Below, piece by piece: positions 48,514 through 58,919 of a DNA stretch of 64,000 nucleotides; the stretch's first letter is position 1, and the number at the start of each line of letters is the position of its first letter. The notes below the pieces were generated by a model that was not told the DNA's origin, did not search any database, and was given only the letters and a program-made list of their open reading frames with translations. Source of the stretch: Castor canadensis (Eukaryota; Chordata; Mammalia; Rodentia; Castoridae); assembly GCF_047511655.1 (NCBI RefSeq), contig NC_133389.1, forward strand, positions 158,053,973 to 158,117,972. The letters run 5' to 3'. The position numbers and the translations under genes are program-made.

Positions 48514-48821
48514 AGACACGAAGGAGACAGCAAGACAAGAGTTCTGATCAAGCTGCAAAATTTTATTGTTCACACAGGGGTATTTATGTGCTGAGGGAGT
48601 GAGGGGTACGACGAGGTGCAGGCTGGTTGGCTGGTTCTGCTATAGGACTTCTGATAGGGTGCACTTTCGCGCTGGCGGCAAGGTAAACTCCCGGAAGAGA
48701 AGCGGGGACGGCGCCATCTTGTGCTGGAGATGGAGAAGTTGGGACAAACAACCGCAAAATGTTCCAGGGGAAGGTCAAGACAGAATGGCTCACAAAGGGA
48801 GCCTTGTCTCCGACATATATC

Positions 48822-51353
48822 CCCAGGAGTGGGATAACTGGATCATATGGTAGATCTATGTTTAGTTTTTTAAGAAGACTCAAAATTGTTTTCCAGAGTG
48901 GTTGTACTAGTTTGCATTTGCCCCAGCAGTTCCCTACAAGGGTTTCTTTCCCCCCACATCCTTGTCAACACCTGTTGTTGTTGGTGTTTCTAATGATGGC
49001 TTTTCTAACAGGGGTGAGGTGGAATCTTAGTGTGTTTATGATTTGCATTTCTTTTATGGCTAGAGATGGTGAGCATTTTTTGGCCATTTGAATTCCTTAT
49101 TTTGAGAAAGTTCTTTTTAGTTCAGTTGCCCATTTCTTTATTGGTTCATTAATTTTGAGAGAGTTTAGTTTTTTGAGTTCCCTGTATATTCTGGTTATCA
49201 GACCTTTGTCTGATCTGTAGCTGGCAAATGTTTTCTGTCACTCTGTGGGTTGTCTCTTCAGTTTAGAGATCATTTTTTTGTTGTGCAGAAGCTTTTTAAT
49301 TTTATGTAGTCCCATTTGTCCATCCTTTCTCTTAGTTGCTGAGCTGCTGGGGTTCTATTGAAGAAGTCCTTGCCTATACCTATCACTTCCCTGCTCTTTC
49401 CTGTACTAACTTCACAGTTTCAGGTCTGATATTAAGATCTTTGATCCATTTTGAGTTGATACTAGTACAGGGTAATAAACAAGGATTTAGTTTCAGTCAT
49501 TTGCAGGAAGATAACCACTTTTTCCAGCAACAGTTTTCTACATCCTATGTCTTTGGCGTCTTTGTCAAAAATAAGATGGGCATAGCTGTGTGGATTCATA
49601 TCCAGGTCCTCTATTCTGTTCCACTGGTCTTCATGTCTGTTTTTGTGCCAGTACCATGCTGTTTTTATTGCTATTGCTTTGTAATATAGTTTGAAGTCAG
49701 ATATTGTGATACCTCCAGCGTTGCTCTTTTTGCTGAGTATTCCTTGCCTATTTGCAGTCTCTGTGCTTCCAAATGAACTTTAAGGTAGATTTTTCAGTCT
49801 CTGTGATAAATGTCATTGAGATTTTGATGGGAATTGCATTAAACATATAGATTGCTTTTGGCAGTATAGCCATTTTTACTATGTTGATTTTACCAATCCA
49901 TGAGCATGGGAGATCTCTCCACTTTCTATAGTCTTCCTTGATCTCTTTCTTCAGGGGTTTGTAGTCTCCTTGTAGAGAGCATTTACACCACTTGTTAAGT
50001 TTACTCCTAGGTATTTGATTTTTTTTTAGGCTGTTGTAAATGGAATTGTTTCCATATATTCTTTCTCAATTTCTTTGTTGTTGGTGTATAGAAAAGCTAA
50101 TGATTTCTGTAAGTTGATTTTGTATCCTGCCACCTTGCTGTAGCTGTTTATGGTATGTAGGAGTTTTGGGTACAGTTTTTTGGGTCTTTAATATATAGGA
50201 TCATGTTGTCAGCAAATAGGGATATTTTGACACTTTCTTTACCTCTTTGTATTCCTTTTATTTCTTCTTCTTGCCTAATTGCTCTGGCTAAGAATTCCAG
50301 GACTATGTTGAATAAGAGTGGGGATAGTGGACACCCTTGTCTCATTTCTGATTTTAGAGAGAAATGGTTTCAGATTTTTTCCATTACATATGATACTGGC
50401 TATAGGTTTGTCATATATAGCTTTTATAATGTTGAGGTACTTTCCTTCTATTCCTGGTTTTCTTAGAGCTTTTATCATGAAATGGTGTTGGATCTTATCA
50501 AAGGATTTTTCTGCATATATTGAGATGATCAAGGGATTTTTGTCTTCACCTCTGTTAATGAGGTTTATTATGTTTATTGATTTTCGTATGTTGAACCACC
50601 CCTGCATTCCTGGGATGAAGCCTCCTTGGTCGTGGTGAATGATCTTTTTGATGTGTTGTTGAATTCAGTTTGCCATTACTTTATTGAGGATTTTTGCATC
50701 CATTTTCATTAAGGAGATTGGCCTATAGTCCTCCTTTTTGGAGGTGTCTTTGCCTAGCTTTGGGATAAGTGTAATACTGGCTTCATAAAATGTGTTAGGC
50801 AGTTTTCCTTCCCTTTCTATTTCATGGAACAATTTAAGGAGGGTTGGTATCAGTTCTTCTTTAAAGGTCTGATAGAATTCAGCAGAGAATCCATCAGGTC
50901 CTGGACTTTTCTTTTTGGGGAGACTCTTGATTGCTGCTTCAATTTCATTTTGTGTTATAGATCTATCAGGTGGCTAATATCCTCTTGGTTCAGTTTTGGA
51001 TGATCATATGTGTCTAGAAATCTGTCCATTTCTTTAAGATTTTTGAATTTATTTGAATATAGGTTCTCAAAGTAGTCTCTGATGATTTCCTGGACTTCCA
51101 TGGTGTTTGTTGTTATCTCCCCTTTCGCATTTCTGATTCTACTAATTTGTGTTTTTTCTCTCCTCATTTTAGTCAGGTTTGCCAGGGGTCTGTCAATCTT
51201 GTTTATTTTTTCAAAGAACCAATTTTTTGCTTCATTAATTCTTTGTATGGTTTTTTTGGTTTCTATTCCATTGATTTCAGCTCTTATTTTTATTATTTCT
51301 CTCCTATTTGTTTTGGGATTTGCTCTGTAATTTAGCAAAATCTTCTGGTACAT
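48822..51353 (-). pseudogene. L1 ORF2 remnant: inter-domain, RT and C-terminal parts
   Basis: Conceptual minus-strand pieces in order: 51,353-50,955 ([38 protein letters not shown]), 50,607-50,275 ([32 protein letters not shown]), 50,345-50,148 ([30 protein letters not shown]), then the region up to LNIDLPYDPVIPLLGIY at 48,883-48,822. These pieces are the L1 RT. They lie in different frames, so there are at least two frameshifts. In the motif A position the expected Asp before AEK is Tyr, and the FADD box reads FADN (second Asp to Asn, plus 50,205-50,207). Either change would be expected to kill RT activity. Confidence 0.9.
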
Positions 51354-51359
51354 TTTTAC

Positions 51360-52814
51360 TTTTCAAAAATAAATATTATCTGTGTAAACCTGTGAGTAAT
51401 CAAATATTCTCTTATTGTTTGAGTTATTACAAAACTCTTTAGTTTTTTGTCTTCCCATTGCTCTACTTGGTACTTTGCAACTATGCTCTTGATAGGCTGG
51501 CTGGTGGTTTCAGTTACTTGTTTTCTTTCCCTTGGTTTAATTTTGTTTTGTGGCTGTATTAGGTGTGTGTTTGCTATTTCTGTCCCCAGTCTGTCTGTAA
51601 TCTAGTATTTGCTAATTAGTTATTTTTTTTTACTAATTATTTGCTAATTAGTAATTTGCTAACTCAGAATAGTAAAACTAACAGAAAAATCAAAGAAGAA
51701 AATAAAAACCCAAAGAAATCAACATGAAGAGATGACCAAACAAATACAAACAAGCAAGAAACAGAAGAAACAAACAGACAAACAAACAAATAAAAAATTC
51801 CAGGTTCAGGAACAATAGAATTTCAGTCCTAGTTTGAGTTCTGCTGTTACTCCTCCAGTGTCCAATCCTGGTGTTGGTATTTAAGCAGAACTTCTGTTGT
51901 AGTCATGTCCGGTGGTTGGGTAGTGTTTGGCTTTTTTTTTTTTCCTTCTTTCTTTCAGAGGCAGATGCTTGGTCAGCTCCTCCCTCAGTGTGGTGTGGCA
52001 GTTTAAGTTTGTATGTTGTCCTCAGGTTCAGGAGATCAGCTCTGTAGCCCACCAGCTGTCCTGCTTTGGAGTTGCATTTTCACTGTGCTTGATTACTGGG
52101 AGCTTGTTTCTTTGCGTAGCCCCCTTTCTCTGGGGCAAGGTCAGTGATTCATCAACCAGCCCCCCTGCTGTCAGCATGTTGTGATGGTTTGCTGATTATT
52201 TTTCAATTTTGCAGTGTTGTTTAACTTTGGATGTTGCTCACTGGCTCATGAAATTAGCTTTGTGGACTGCTCCCCACCCTATTTCAGGCAGCACCTTATC
52301 ACCCGCCAACTGTCAGGCCTTCTGCCTTTCCAGCCTTTGTTTACTGAAAGTTTGGAGATCAGCTCCTTGATCCTACCCCCTTTTCCAATGAGCTTCCAGC
52401 AACTCTGTCCCTCTGCTGTGTGTTAGTTTTCAGTTCCTTGTTTATTGCTCAGTTTATTTTTTTTGCGGGGGGCGGGGGGAAGGGGGTCAATCTGCCCAGG
52501 GAGTTATGCTGGTTTATCCCAGGGGTGGCTGGGGGATACTGCGTGACACTTGGTGCTCACCTGTTGGTCTGCCTAATGTCTCCCAAGCATGTTGGAGCCA
52601 GCGTCTGGCAGTGCGACAGCCCTCCTGTTTTCTCAGTGTAATGTGGCGTGGAGACGCTTTCCATGGGCTAAGGGTTCAGGATGTTGAAGTTTTGATTCTC
52701 CTTTCTACTTTATTTCTGCCAAGTGTGGATCCAGCCTCTCAGCAAGGTTTTGGAGTCTTGTAGGTCATGCTGTCTGCTTCTGGGCCCTAGTCGCCATCTT
52801 GGATCAGACCAAAG
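51360..52814 (-). mobile_element. L1 5' UTR, intact 5' end
   Basis: Minus strand starts near 52,814 with 'ggtctgatccaagatggcga'. It is GC-richer than the surroundings down to about 51,830, then becomes an A-rich stretch (51,665-51,800, with aaaca/aaata units). It joins ORF2 sequence near 51,360 with no ORF1. Frames at 51,927-52,763 on the plus strand are antisense artefacts. 51,360-51,640 contains 'tttgctaattagt' repeats and could be residual L1 or junction sequence. Confidence 0.75.
52792..52800 (-). promoter_or_regulatory. YY1-type motif at L1 5' end
   Basis: Plus cgccatctt (minus aagatggcg), about 14-22 nt inside the L1 5' end fixed by the target duplication. This is the same spacing as the YY1 site of human L1. 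Confidence 0.5.
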
Positions 52815-53030
52815 CTTAATTTCTTCACAGAAGAATGGTTATTAGAATACCTAAGAAAGATTTGAGACTCCTAGGACAAAGGTCATGTCTTGGTTTAGAG
52901 ACATCTCCCTTCAAGGCTACTACTGCTTTATGAGACTGACTGCTAAAGTTTTAATCATTTAGTGAATGGTTATTAAAATGCCACTAGGTTGAAATCAGGT
53001 CATGATGGGAGTGTTTCTATCACAGACACT

Positions 53031-53215
53031 GTCAGTGCAATGGTACCTTGACTGACAGTGTAACTTGTTGGTGCAATGGTACCTTGACTGACAGTGTAAC
53101 TTGTCAGTGCAATGGTAGCTTGACTGACAGTGTAACTTGTCAGTGCAATGGTACCTTGATTGACAGTGTAACTTGTCAGTGCAATGGTACCTTGATTGAC
53201 AGTGTAACTTGTCAG
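53031..53215. repeat. Minisatellite, 36-bp unit x 5.1
   Basis: Units start at 53,031, 53,067, 53,103, 53,139 and 53,175, each gtcagtgcaatggtacc... ending ...gacagtgtaactt, with a partial sixth (gtcag). Differences between units are one to three bases. Because 36 is a multiple of three, frames on both strands stay open (53,048-53,290 plus; 53,000-53,329 minus); these are not genes. Confidence 0.97.
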
Positions 53216-54481
53216 GAAAGAGTCAACTTCTACTCTATCACTGACTTCCTTCCCAGAGCAATCTTCTCTGGAATAGGAAGTGCAAATTAATGCAAAATCA
53301 ATTAATCTGCAAAAGGAAAAAATATGCAATTTTACATATATAACTCACCAAATGAAAATTTTCCTTTATGTGAGAAAACTATATATACTTGATCCTAAAG
53401 ATCTGGACCCATAAATCTGGAAATACTGTTTAGTCATTATTTTCTATTATTCAGTATGTTTAGAAAATTAAACATTATAACTAATCAAATATTCTCATTT
53501 TTAAAAAAGTGTTCAGATGCCTACATTTGAATCAATAATTTTGAAGAAATCAAATACAAAAGATATATTTAATAAAATTTTGCAGAATGAATCTGATTTT
53601 GTGGTGATTCAGATGGTTCCTCACTAATTAAGAACCATCATTACAAGCAGTGTGCTTCATCCTATTTTAGATGTTAAGACATTATTGGTGAATGGAGTAT
53701 CAGAGATAAAATTATTGCAAAGGTAATAACGAAGAAATTCAGATTCAAGAGAAGTACTGTAAAAGATCTTCTGCCAATACTTGGGGATACTAAGTACTCT
53801 TTTCAACTCAAACTTTTTCATTTTTATTCAGCCCCATATATCCCCCATCTGTATCACTCTGGGTTTCTCTAGGATACAAGAAACTATAAATATCATGGAG
53901 AAAAGAGGTTTGATATAGGAACTTAAATGAGGAAGGAGCTGAGTGAGGGTTTGAAAGACTGAGGCTGGATGGTTGGAGAAATGGTAATGATGCTAAGCTG
54001 GAGCACTGGTCTGGCTGGAGTAGCAATTGCTTTGAGGGAATTCCTAAGGACTTGGCCACCAGAGCTGTGAATATGGCCTTGTGGGGGTCTGTGAAACTAC
54101 CATGTCTGGGACATGGCCTCTTGAGAACAGTTGCTTCTGTGTCACTTCCGTCTTATTTGCAGAAGAAGTTTGTCTAACTGACACAAAAGTCCAGAGACAT
54201 ATGGGAAAGGAATTTGAGAAACATAACCCTAAAACCTAAAAGGAATGATGATAGTATTGAGTTCACCACATCCAATCCAGCAGAGCCTCCTACAGGGCAG
54301 CGTCTCCCAAACTTCCCTGCTTTACATATCCTACTCAGGCTTTTAAGGTTTTGACTTAATATCTGTACTAATAATGACAACTTCAAAATTTGCTCATTTC
54401 ATATTATTAACATAAATTCACAGATTTGTTATACTAGTTATATTGAAATGATATAACTATAACAAGATAGAATGCCTCATG
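53216..54481. other. Mostly unique sequence, no gene seen
   Basis: 53,850-54,170 ('actctgggtttctctaggat') may be an old LTR-type relic, but I cannot name it. Confidence 0.4.
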
Positions 54482-54829
54482 CTATGGTTTCATGTTGAAA
54501 CTTAATCCCCATGGTGGTGGCATATGAAGTGAAGGCTTTGGAAAATAAGTCCCAAGTGCCCTATAGAAGGACTGGAAAGAACTAGCTTAGACCCTTTTTC
54601 CCTTCCATCCTTCCACCATGTGAAGATACTGCATTCATCCCCTCCAGAGGATGTAGTAACATGATGCCATCTTGGAAGCAGAGACAGGGCCCTCACCAGA
54701 TACTAAACTCACTGAAGATGCCTTGATATTGGACTTCCTAGCCTCCAGAAATGGGAGAAATAAATTTATATTTCTTGTAAGTTACTCAGTCTCTTGTATT
54801 TTGTTATAACAGCACAAAAAGATGAGAAC
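54482..54829 (+). mobile_element. MaLR LTR (MLT1A-like)
   Basis: 'tatggtttcatgttgaaact', 'taatccccatggtgg', 'ccttccaccatgtgaagata', 'cagggccctcaccagatact', 'cttgatattggacttcctag', 'cctccagaaatgggagaaat' and 'tattttgttataacagcaca' are in the MLT1A order. The AATAAA signal is in 'gagaaataaattt'. Confidence 0.75.
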
Positions 54830-55547
54830 ACCCATTAAGAAACTGAGAAGCAGTCACAACTAGATGACCAGCTGGCCGCTGGCTTCATGTGGTCAGCTAA
54901 GTCTTGGACTTGCTAGGAGTTGGACTCCCCTTGTAGGTGGATGGGCTTCACAAGTAATTTTCCAAGGACACCATTATCAAAGTTGTTGTGTAACCACTCT
55001 GGATTAATACAAAATAAGACCACCCTGATATGTGGTATTAACACGAACACTGTGCAAATAAAAAATGATCAACATCCTCACTCTCATATTCTGGCTTATA
55101 CTAAAGGAATGCTGATTATTTTAAAACCAATCAAGCTTTAGTCATGCTCCATTCTTGTCATCTTCTAAGTAAGAATTATTACCATACCCAATCCTAGAAT
55201 TAACCCTGTTCTCTGACATAATTTTATCCATGCAAGGTTCTACTTCCTTTAATCTTCACCAAACTACCTATTACCTGAATCCTGTAATTCCTTCCTACAC
55301 CTTTGAACTGAAGCCATATATGGTTACCTGTGAGGTATGTTCTCTGTCATTTCAACAAGCACCTTAATCCAACTTTGTTCGATTGTTCAAATACAGACAC
55401 ATGTGACTCATGTTTGATTGTGGAGCTTTGACATCATGCATCACTTAAATCAATTTTGAATACCTACAACACTGTTACAGGACATTTTCACAAGGACATA
55501 TTATCTTTACCTTTATAACAAAGCCCATCATGTAATGAGTTTAATAT
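54830..55547. other. Unique sequence, no gene seen
   Basis: The frame 54,920-55,141 (+) has no recognisable domain. Confidence 0.45.
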
Positions 55548-55708
55548 TTTTTTGTACTGGGGCTTGATCTGAGGGCCTTCACGTTGAGTCACTCCACCAG
55601 CACAATTTTTTGTGATAGGGTTTTTCAAGATAGGATCTCAAACTGCAATCCTCCTGATCTCTGCCTCCTGAGTAGCTAGGATTACAGGTGTGAGCCACGG
55701 GCATCTGG
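55548..55708 (-). mobile_element. B1-dID composite SINE, minus strand
   Basis: Reverse ID part, shortened ('gtactggggcttgatctgag', 'gagtcactccaccagcac'), then a reverse B1-like part ('tcaagataggatctcaaact', 'cctgagtagctaggattaca' and 'ggtgtgagccacgggcatct'). Single B1, unlike the two trimeric copies. Confidence 0.85.
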
Positions 55709-56207
55709 CAGAGTTTAATTTTTAAATAGAAACATTTACCTTCTTTAGCATACAATTTTCTACATTTAAAATTAATAACCTTATGGACAGCTTTGGTCTT
55801 TCCTCTTCTTGCTTCCTCATAATGGGTATTTCAATATGGCCATTCTTATACATTGTAATCTCAGATTTTCCTGTTCTTTCATTTCACAGCTCTAATCCCT
55901 TAACACCTGAATGAATACATCATTCTCATGGATTTCTTTCATTTTTATGCCATTACACTCACCTTTTTCTTTAAACCCAATGTTGATAGTGTCACTTTCA
56001 CCTTATAGAAGTGCTTCAAATTAAATTAAAACTGCTTTTGAAGCTCTTCACTTACTTGTCCTTCCTTTTTGTTCTGTATAGGTCAGACATCTTCATAGCA
56101 TCTCAGAGTCATGCACCATGGGTAGTAATGGAATACTTTTATATGAATGGTATAGCAATGATGGTAACGAGCCAAAGGAGCCTCCTGTGTGTGGATATGA
56201 TGCTATT
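55709..56207. other. Unique AT-rich sequence, no gene seen
   Basis: The frame at 56,011-56,307 runs into the MIR and shows no domain. Confidence 0.45.
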
Positions 56208-56390
56208 TACTAACTGTGCAATGTTGAGTATCAGTTATTCAACTTCTTTGTGCCTCATCTGTAAAGAGGGTAATGATAATAGAAACTATTTCAGAAGGTT
56301 GTTGTAATATATAAATGAATTTAAGTCAAGTGAAACACCAAGAACAATGCCTGGAATGTAGAAAATACTCAGTGATAGGTATTATTTCTA
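56208..56390 (+). repeat. MIR SINE relic
   Basis: 'tttactaactgtgcaatgtt', 'tctttgtgcctcatctgtaa', 'agagggtaatgataatagaa', 'ggttgttgtaatatataaat', 'agaacaatgcctggaatgta' and 'gaaaatactcagtgatagg' follow the MIR consensus through its core and 3' half. Confidence 0.7.
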
Positions 56391-57749
56391 TCATGATCTT
56401 CTTTGTCATTATCTTCCATATTAATGAAAAACAAGGCACAAGGATCAGATCTATTCATAGGTAGCACATACATGTCTCTTCCCTGTTCCACTAGTAGGAT
56501 TTTGGACAAGTCCGTTTCTTTGTTGTCATTAATAAATATCTATAATGCCTAGTGCAGTGCCCTGAAATAATTGGCCATTTAAATTAGGCTAAAGCTTTTT
56601 TGCAGATGCAAAAGAACTTTACCTCCACCAAAAATGTAATTATTTTTGTTGTCTAAGCTGTAAACTTCATATGAAAGTGAATATGGAATAATAAGTGATT
56701 AATGTTCATAATGCCCCCAATATCCACGATACCTGTGGGAGAATATAACTGATATTGATAAATTATTTTTGAGCAATTGAAAATGCTCCCAATGATTTGT
56801 GGATAATATTGCATACTGTGAAGTATGAGAAGCAGGTGAAAGTTAGAAATAAATTGGCTGCTGATGAATATTTGTCCAATTTCATGATACTTTAAAAAAT
56901 AAAGTGTGCATTTGAAATAAATTTTGCGTACCTTCATTATCATCCTCTGACTTCTTTTCCACGCTCATCTTACACCTGGAGACAATATCTTTTGTTTTCT
57001 TTACAATTGTCATTAAAAAATTCACTGCTGTTTGCAACACTATGTATGTATGTGTGTAGGCATATAGATATGTCTCATTTGGGGGATCTATGTTCTCCAG
57101 CACTGTGATAAAGGCTTACAGCAGGAGACAAATGTCTTTGTACCTGGGTTTGTGGCTACTGGCTGAAGGCACTGATGTTCAGTTTTCAAAACAGTCTTTC
57201 TGATTTGAGCCACTACTTTCTCCTTTGCTCCAAACACACACCTCCATACTCCCTACCCTTTACAAACATGCTTGGAATTTATATCTTCAAGCAAATATAA
57301 GTGCACAAAAGTCAGTCAGCCCAGCAGCCCTGAAAGGACCTTTAAAGAGAAAAGGAAAAAAATGAATTAAATGAGTTATGGACACTCACTTTCCCTCATT
57401 TAAAAGGGAAAGAAAGGAGAAAAACTGAAACTTAGAGAAGGCTGAAACTCATCCATTTTTGTTTCTTCATGAACCACTCTCCATGACCATCAAGCCTGAT
57501 TTTTCTTGCATTTAAAAAGTACAAGTGTTTATCAATCCCTTCTTCAGGTTGTTTCTAGAACACTTACAGAGAGAACTCTTTGAAAGTGACAAGAGATCCT
57601 CAACACAGCTAGCAGTTTACATTCAGTTCATAGATACAGTCTGCTTTACCTCACATTCACACTCCAAGATCTTTGCAAGTTCACGTTCTTTTCTCTGATC
57701 ATTTCAGTGGCCTGTCTCCTCAAAGTAATTCCTGACAAAAGTGACACCC
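56391..57749. other. Unique AT-rich sequence, no gene seen
   Basis: The overlapping minus frames at 56,653-57,103 have no recognisable domain. Confidence 0.45.
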
Positions 57750-58440
57750 TCTCCTTTCTAGGGACTGGAGAGGCTGGACTGCACAGCTCAGCCAAGTCCT
57801 AGCCTTTTCAAGGCATGGAGAGCTCAGGCCAGGTTCCTGGCTGAGGTTCCCTGCACTGTAGAGAGGACTGAGGAGGAGCGGGGAGGTGCAGAGCACCTGA
57901 CCTGTTCACAGGTACACCCTTGGTCCTGCTGCAGCAGCTCAGCTCCTGAGCACAGAGGACGACTGCACTTAGGGAAAGGAAAGGAGAGAAGAAGGACTGG
58001 GAGGGGGGCAGGGGAAGGAAGGCAAGGCAAGGCAAAGAAGGAAGAGACAAGGAAATGGAAGAAATGGGGAAGGAAAGATGAGGAAAAAGGAGAAGGGAGA
58101 GAGAAGACACCACTGCCTGTACTCCCTAGGGCCAGCTTAATTAACCCCAATGCCTGTCGCAGTCTGAACCTGGAGCAGGATCACTGCAAAGGTCAGGGGG
58201 CAGCTCCAAAAAAAGTGGACAGCAAGGGTTGAAGCCTCCCAGAACCCCTCCCCAGCAAGGCTGAGGTTTCCTTCCCACAGAGCCCTGGCTCAGAGATTTG
58301 TCTCCCTTTTCTCTGCACAGTGACACAAATAGACCTTCACTGATGCCATTAGGAAATAGGGACATCAGCTTTAGTGAGTCAGGAGAAGTCCCCTTACACA
58401 CCCCTCATTTCCTTCCATGTATCACTGTGAAATAGAGGCT
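57750..58440. other. GC-rich, purine-rich unique segment
   Basis: A block of about 690 bp clearly richer in G+C than its flanks and not matching any repeat I know. The middle (57,967-58,108) is an almost pure purine tract (ggaaagga, ggcaaggcaagg, gggagagagaag). CpG is sparse, so it is not a classical CpG island. Polypyrimidine-AG stretches that look like splice acceptors occur before 58,281 and 58,321, but no coding frame follows. The minus frames 57,808-58,150 are low-complexity Ser/Leu/Pro artefacts of the purine tract. It could be a regulatory element or a non-coding exon; sequence alone cannot tell. Confidence 0.4.
57967..58108. repeat. Homopurine tract on plus strand
   Basis: About 140 bp with very few pyrimidines, including ggcaaggcaaggcaaag units. 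Able in principle to form triplex structures. Confidence 0.8.
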
Positions 58441-58589
58441 CACTGGCTTTACTTCTACAAAATTAAAGACAGGTGCTTCCAGAAATGATGAAGGAGGATT
58501 TGGGGGCAAACATGTCTTGTCAAAACAAAAGAGTTTGCAGAGCTAATTCTATTTCCAGCTGGAGTCTTAATCAGATTAATGAATTCCAC

Positions 58590-58698
58590 AAAGAGCAATT
58601 GACATCTTCTATATGCCAGGCACAGTTCCAGGCTCTGGTTATACATCAGTGGGCACAAAACACAACATGCCTGTCCTCACGGAGCTTGCATTCTTCTG
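58590..58698 (-). repeat. L2 LINE 3' relic
   Basis: 'tctatatgccaggcacagtt', 'ccaggctctggttatacatc', 'agtgggcacaaaacacaaca' and 'tgtcctcacggagcttgcat' follow the reverse L2 3' end closely. The overlapping frames at 58,455-58,709 are not genes. Confidence 0.7.
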
Positions 58699-58919
58699 AA
58701 TCAGGTTAGTGATTCAACACAAGCCTCCCTCTGCACTTTCTCATTCTCTTGGGAAAATAATGCCTGTTCTGTGTAAACTTCATGTAATAAATTTAAGAAG
58801 ACAATGATATAACAAAAGAGAGTGCAGAAGAGCCTGAACACTTTAAAGAACTATACACATGTAACAAGTCAGACTGAACTGAATGAAATTCTAATCATTT
58901 AAAAAATAATTTGATCACA

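Larger units (their letters stand above)
47880..48815 (-). mobile_element. ERVK/IAP-like solo LTR, copy 2, split by an L1
   Basis: The two LTR pieces are 47,880-47,945 (66 bp) and 48,514-48,815 (302 bp). They align without gaps to 19,431-19,496 and 19,497-19,798 of copy 1. The first piece is identical to copy 1; the second has about seven substitutions. The LTR lies in the L1 ORF2 in the same orientation as that L1 (minus). No retroviral internal region is present. It keeps the TATA-like and AATAAA motifs and a YY1-type cgccatctt (about 48,712-48,720). Confidence 0.9.
47874..48821. repeat. 6-bp target duplication of nested LTR
   Basis: tatatc at 47,874-47,879 and 48,816-48,821, directly outside the LTR ends. 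Removing one copy and the insert restores continuity of the L1 ORF2 sequence on either side. Confidence 0.9.
47134..52814 (-). mobile_element. L1 LINE with 5' end intact, lacking ORF1 and EN, twice interrupted
   Basis: In minus-strand order: 5' end and 5' UTR (52,814 to about 51,360), ORF2 from the segment between endonuclease and RT to the C-terminus (51,353 to 47,594), 3' UTR and tail (47,593-47,134). Removing the nested 936-bp LTR/L1 block and its 6-bp duplication leaves about 4.74 kb, well short of a full rodent L1. ORF1 and about the first 300 codons of ORF2 are missing. The flanking 11-bp duplication rules out two unrelated neighbouring fragments. The ORF2 remnant has frameshifts and changed catalytic positions, so the element is dead. 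Confidence 0.85.
47123..52825. repeat. 11-bp target-site duplication bounding the L1
   Basis: cttaatttctt at 47,123-47,133 (next to the L1 tail, a T-run on the plus strand) and at 52,815-52,825 (next to the L1 5' end). It shows that everything between arrived as one L1 insertion plus later nested insertions. Confidence 0.85.

Noticed and set aside
53031..53215. Direct repeats considered as a CRISPR-like array
   Set aside because: Units are contiguous with no unique spacers, and the DNA is clearly mammalian.
53000..53329. 109- and 80-residue repeat-protein-like frames on both strands
   Set aside because: Produced by a 36-bp minisatellite whose unit is a multiple of three; no start context or domain support.
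57808..58150. Two overlapping 101- and 108-residue minus frames with a signal-peptide-like Leu/Ser-rich start
   Set aside because: The hydrophobic stretch is the translation of the homopurine tract's complement. Neither overlapping frame has a domain.
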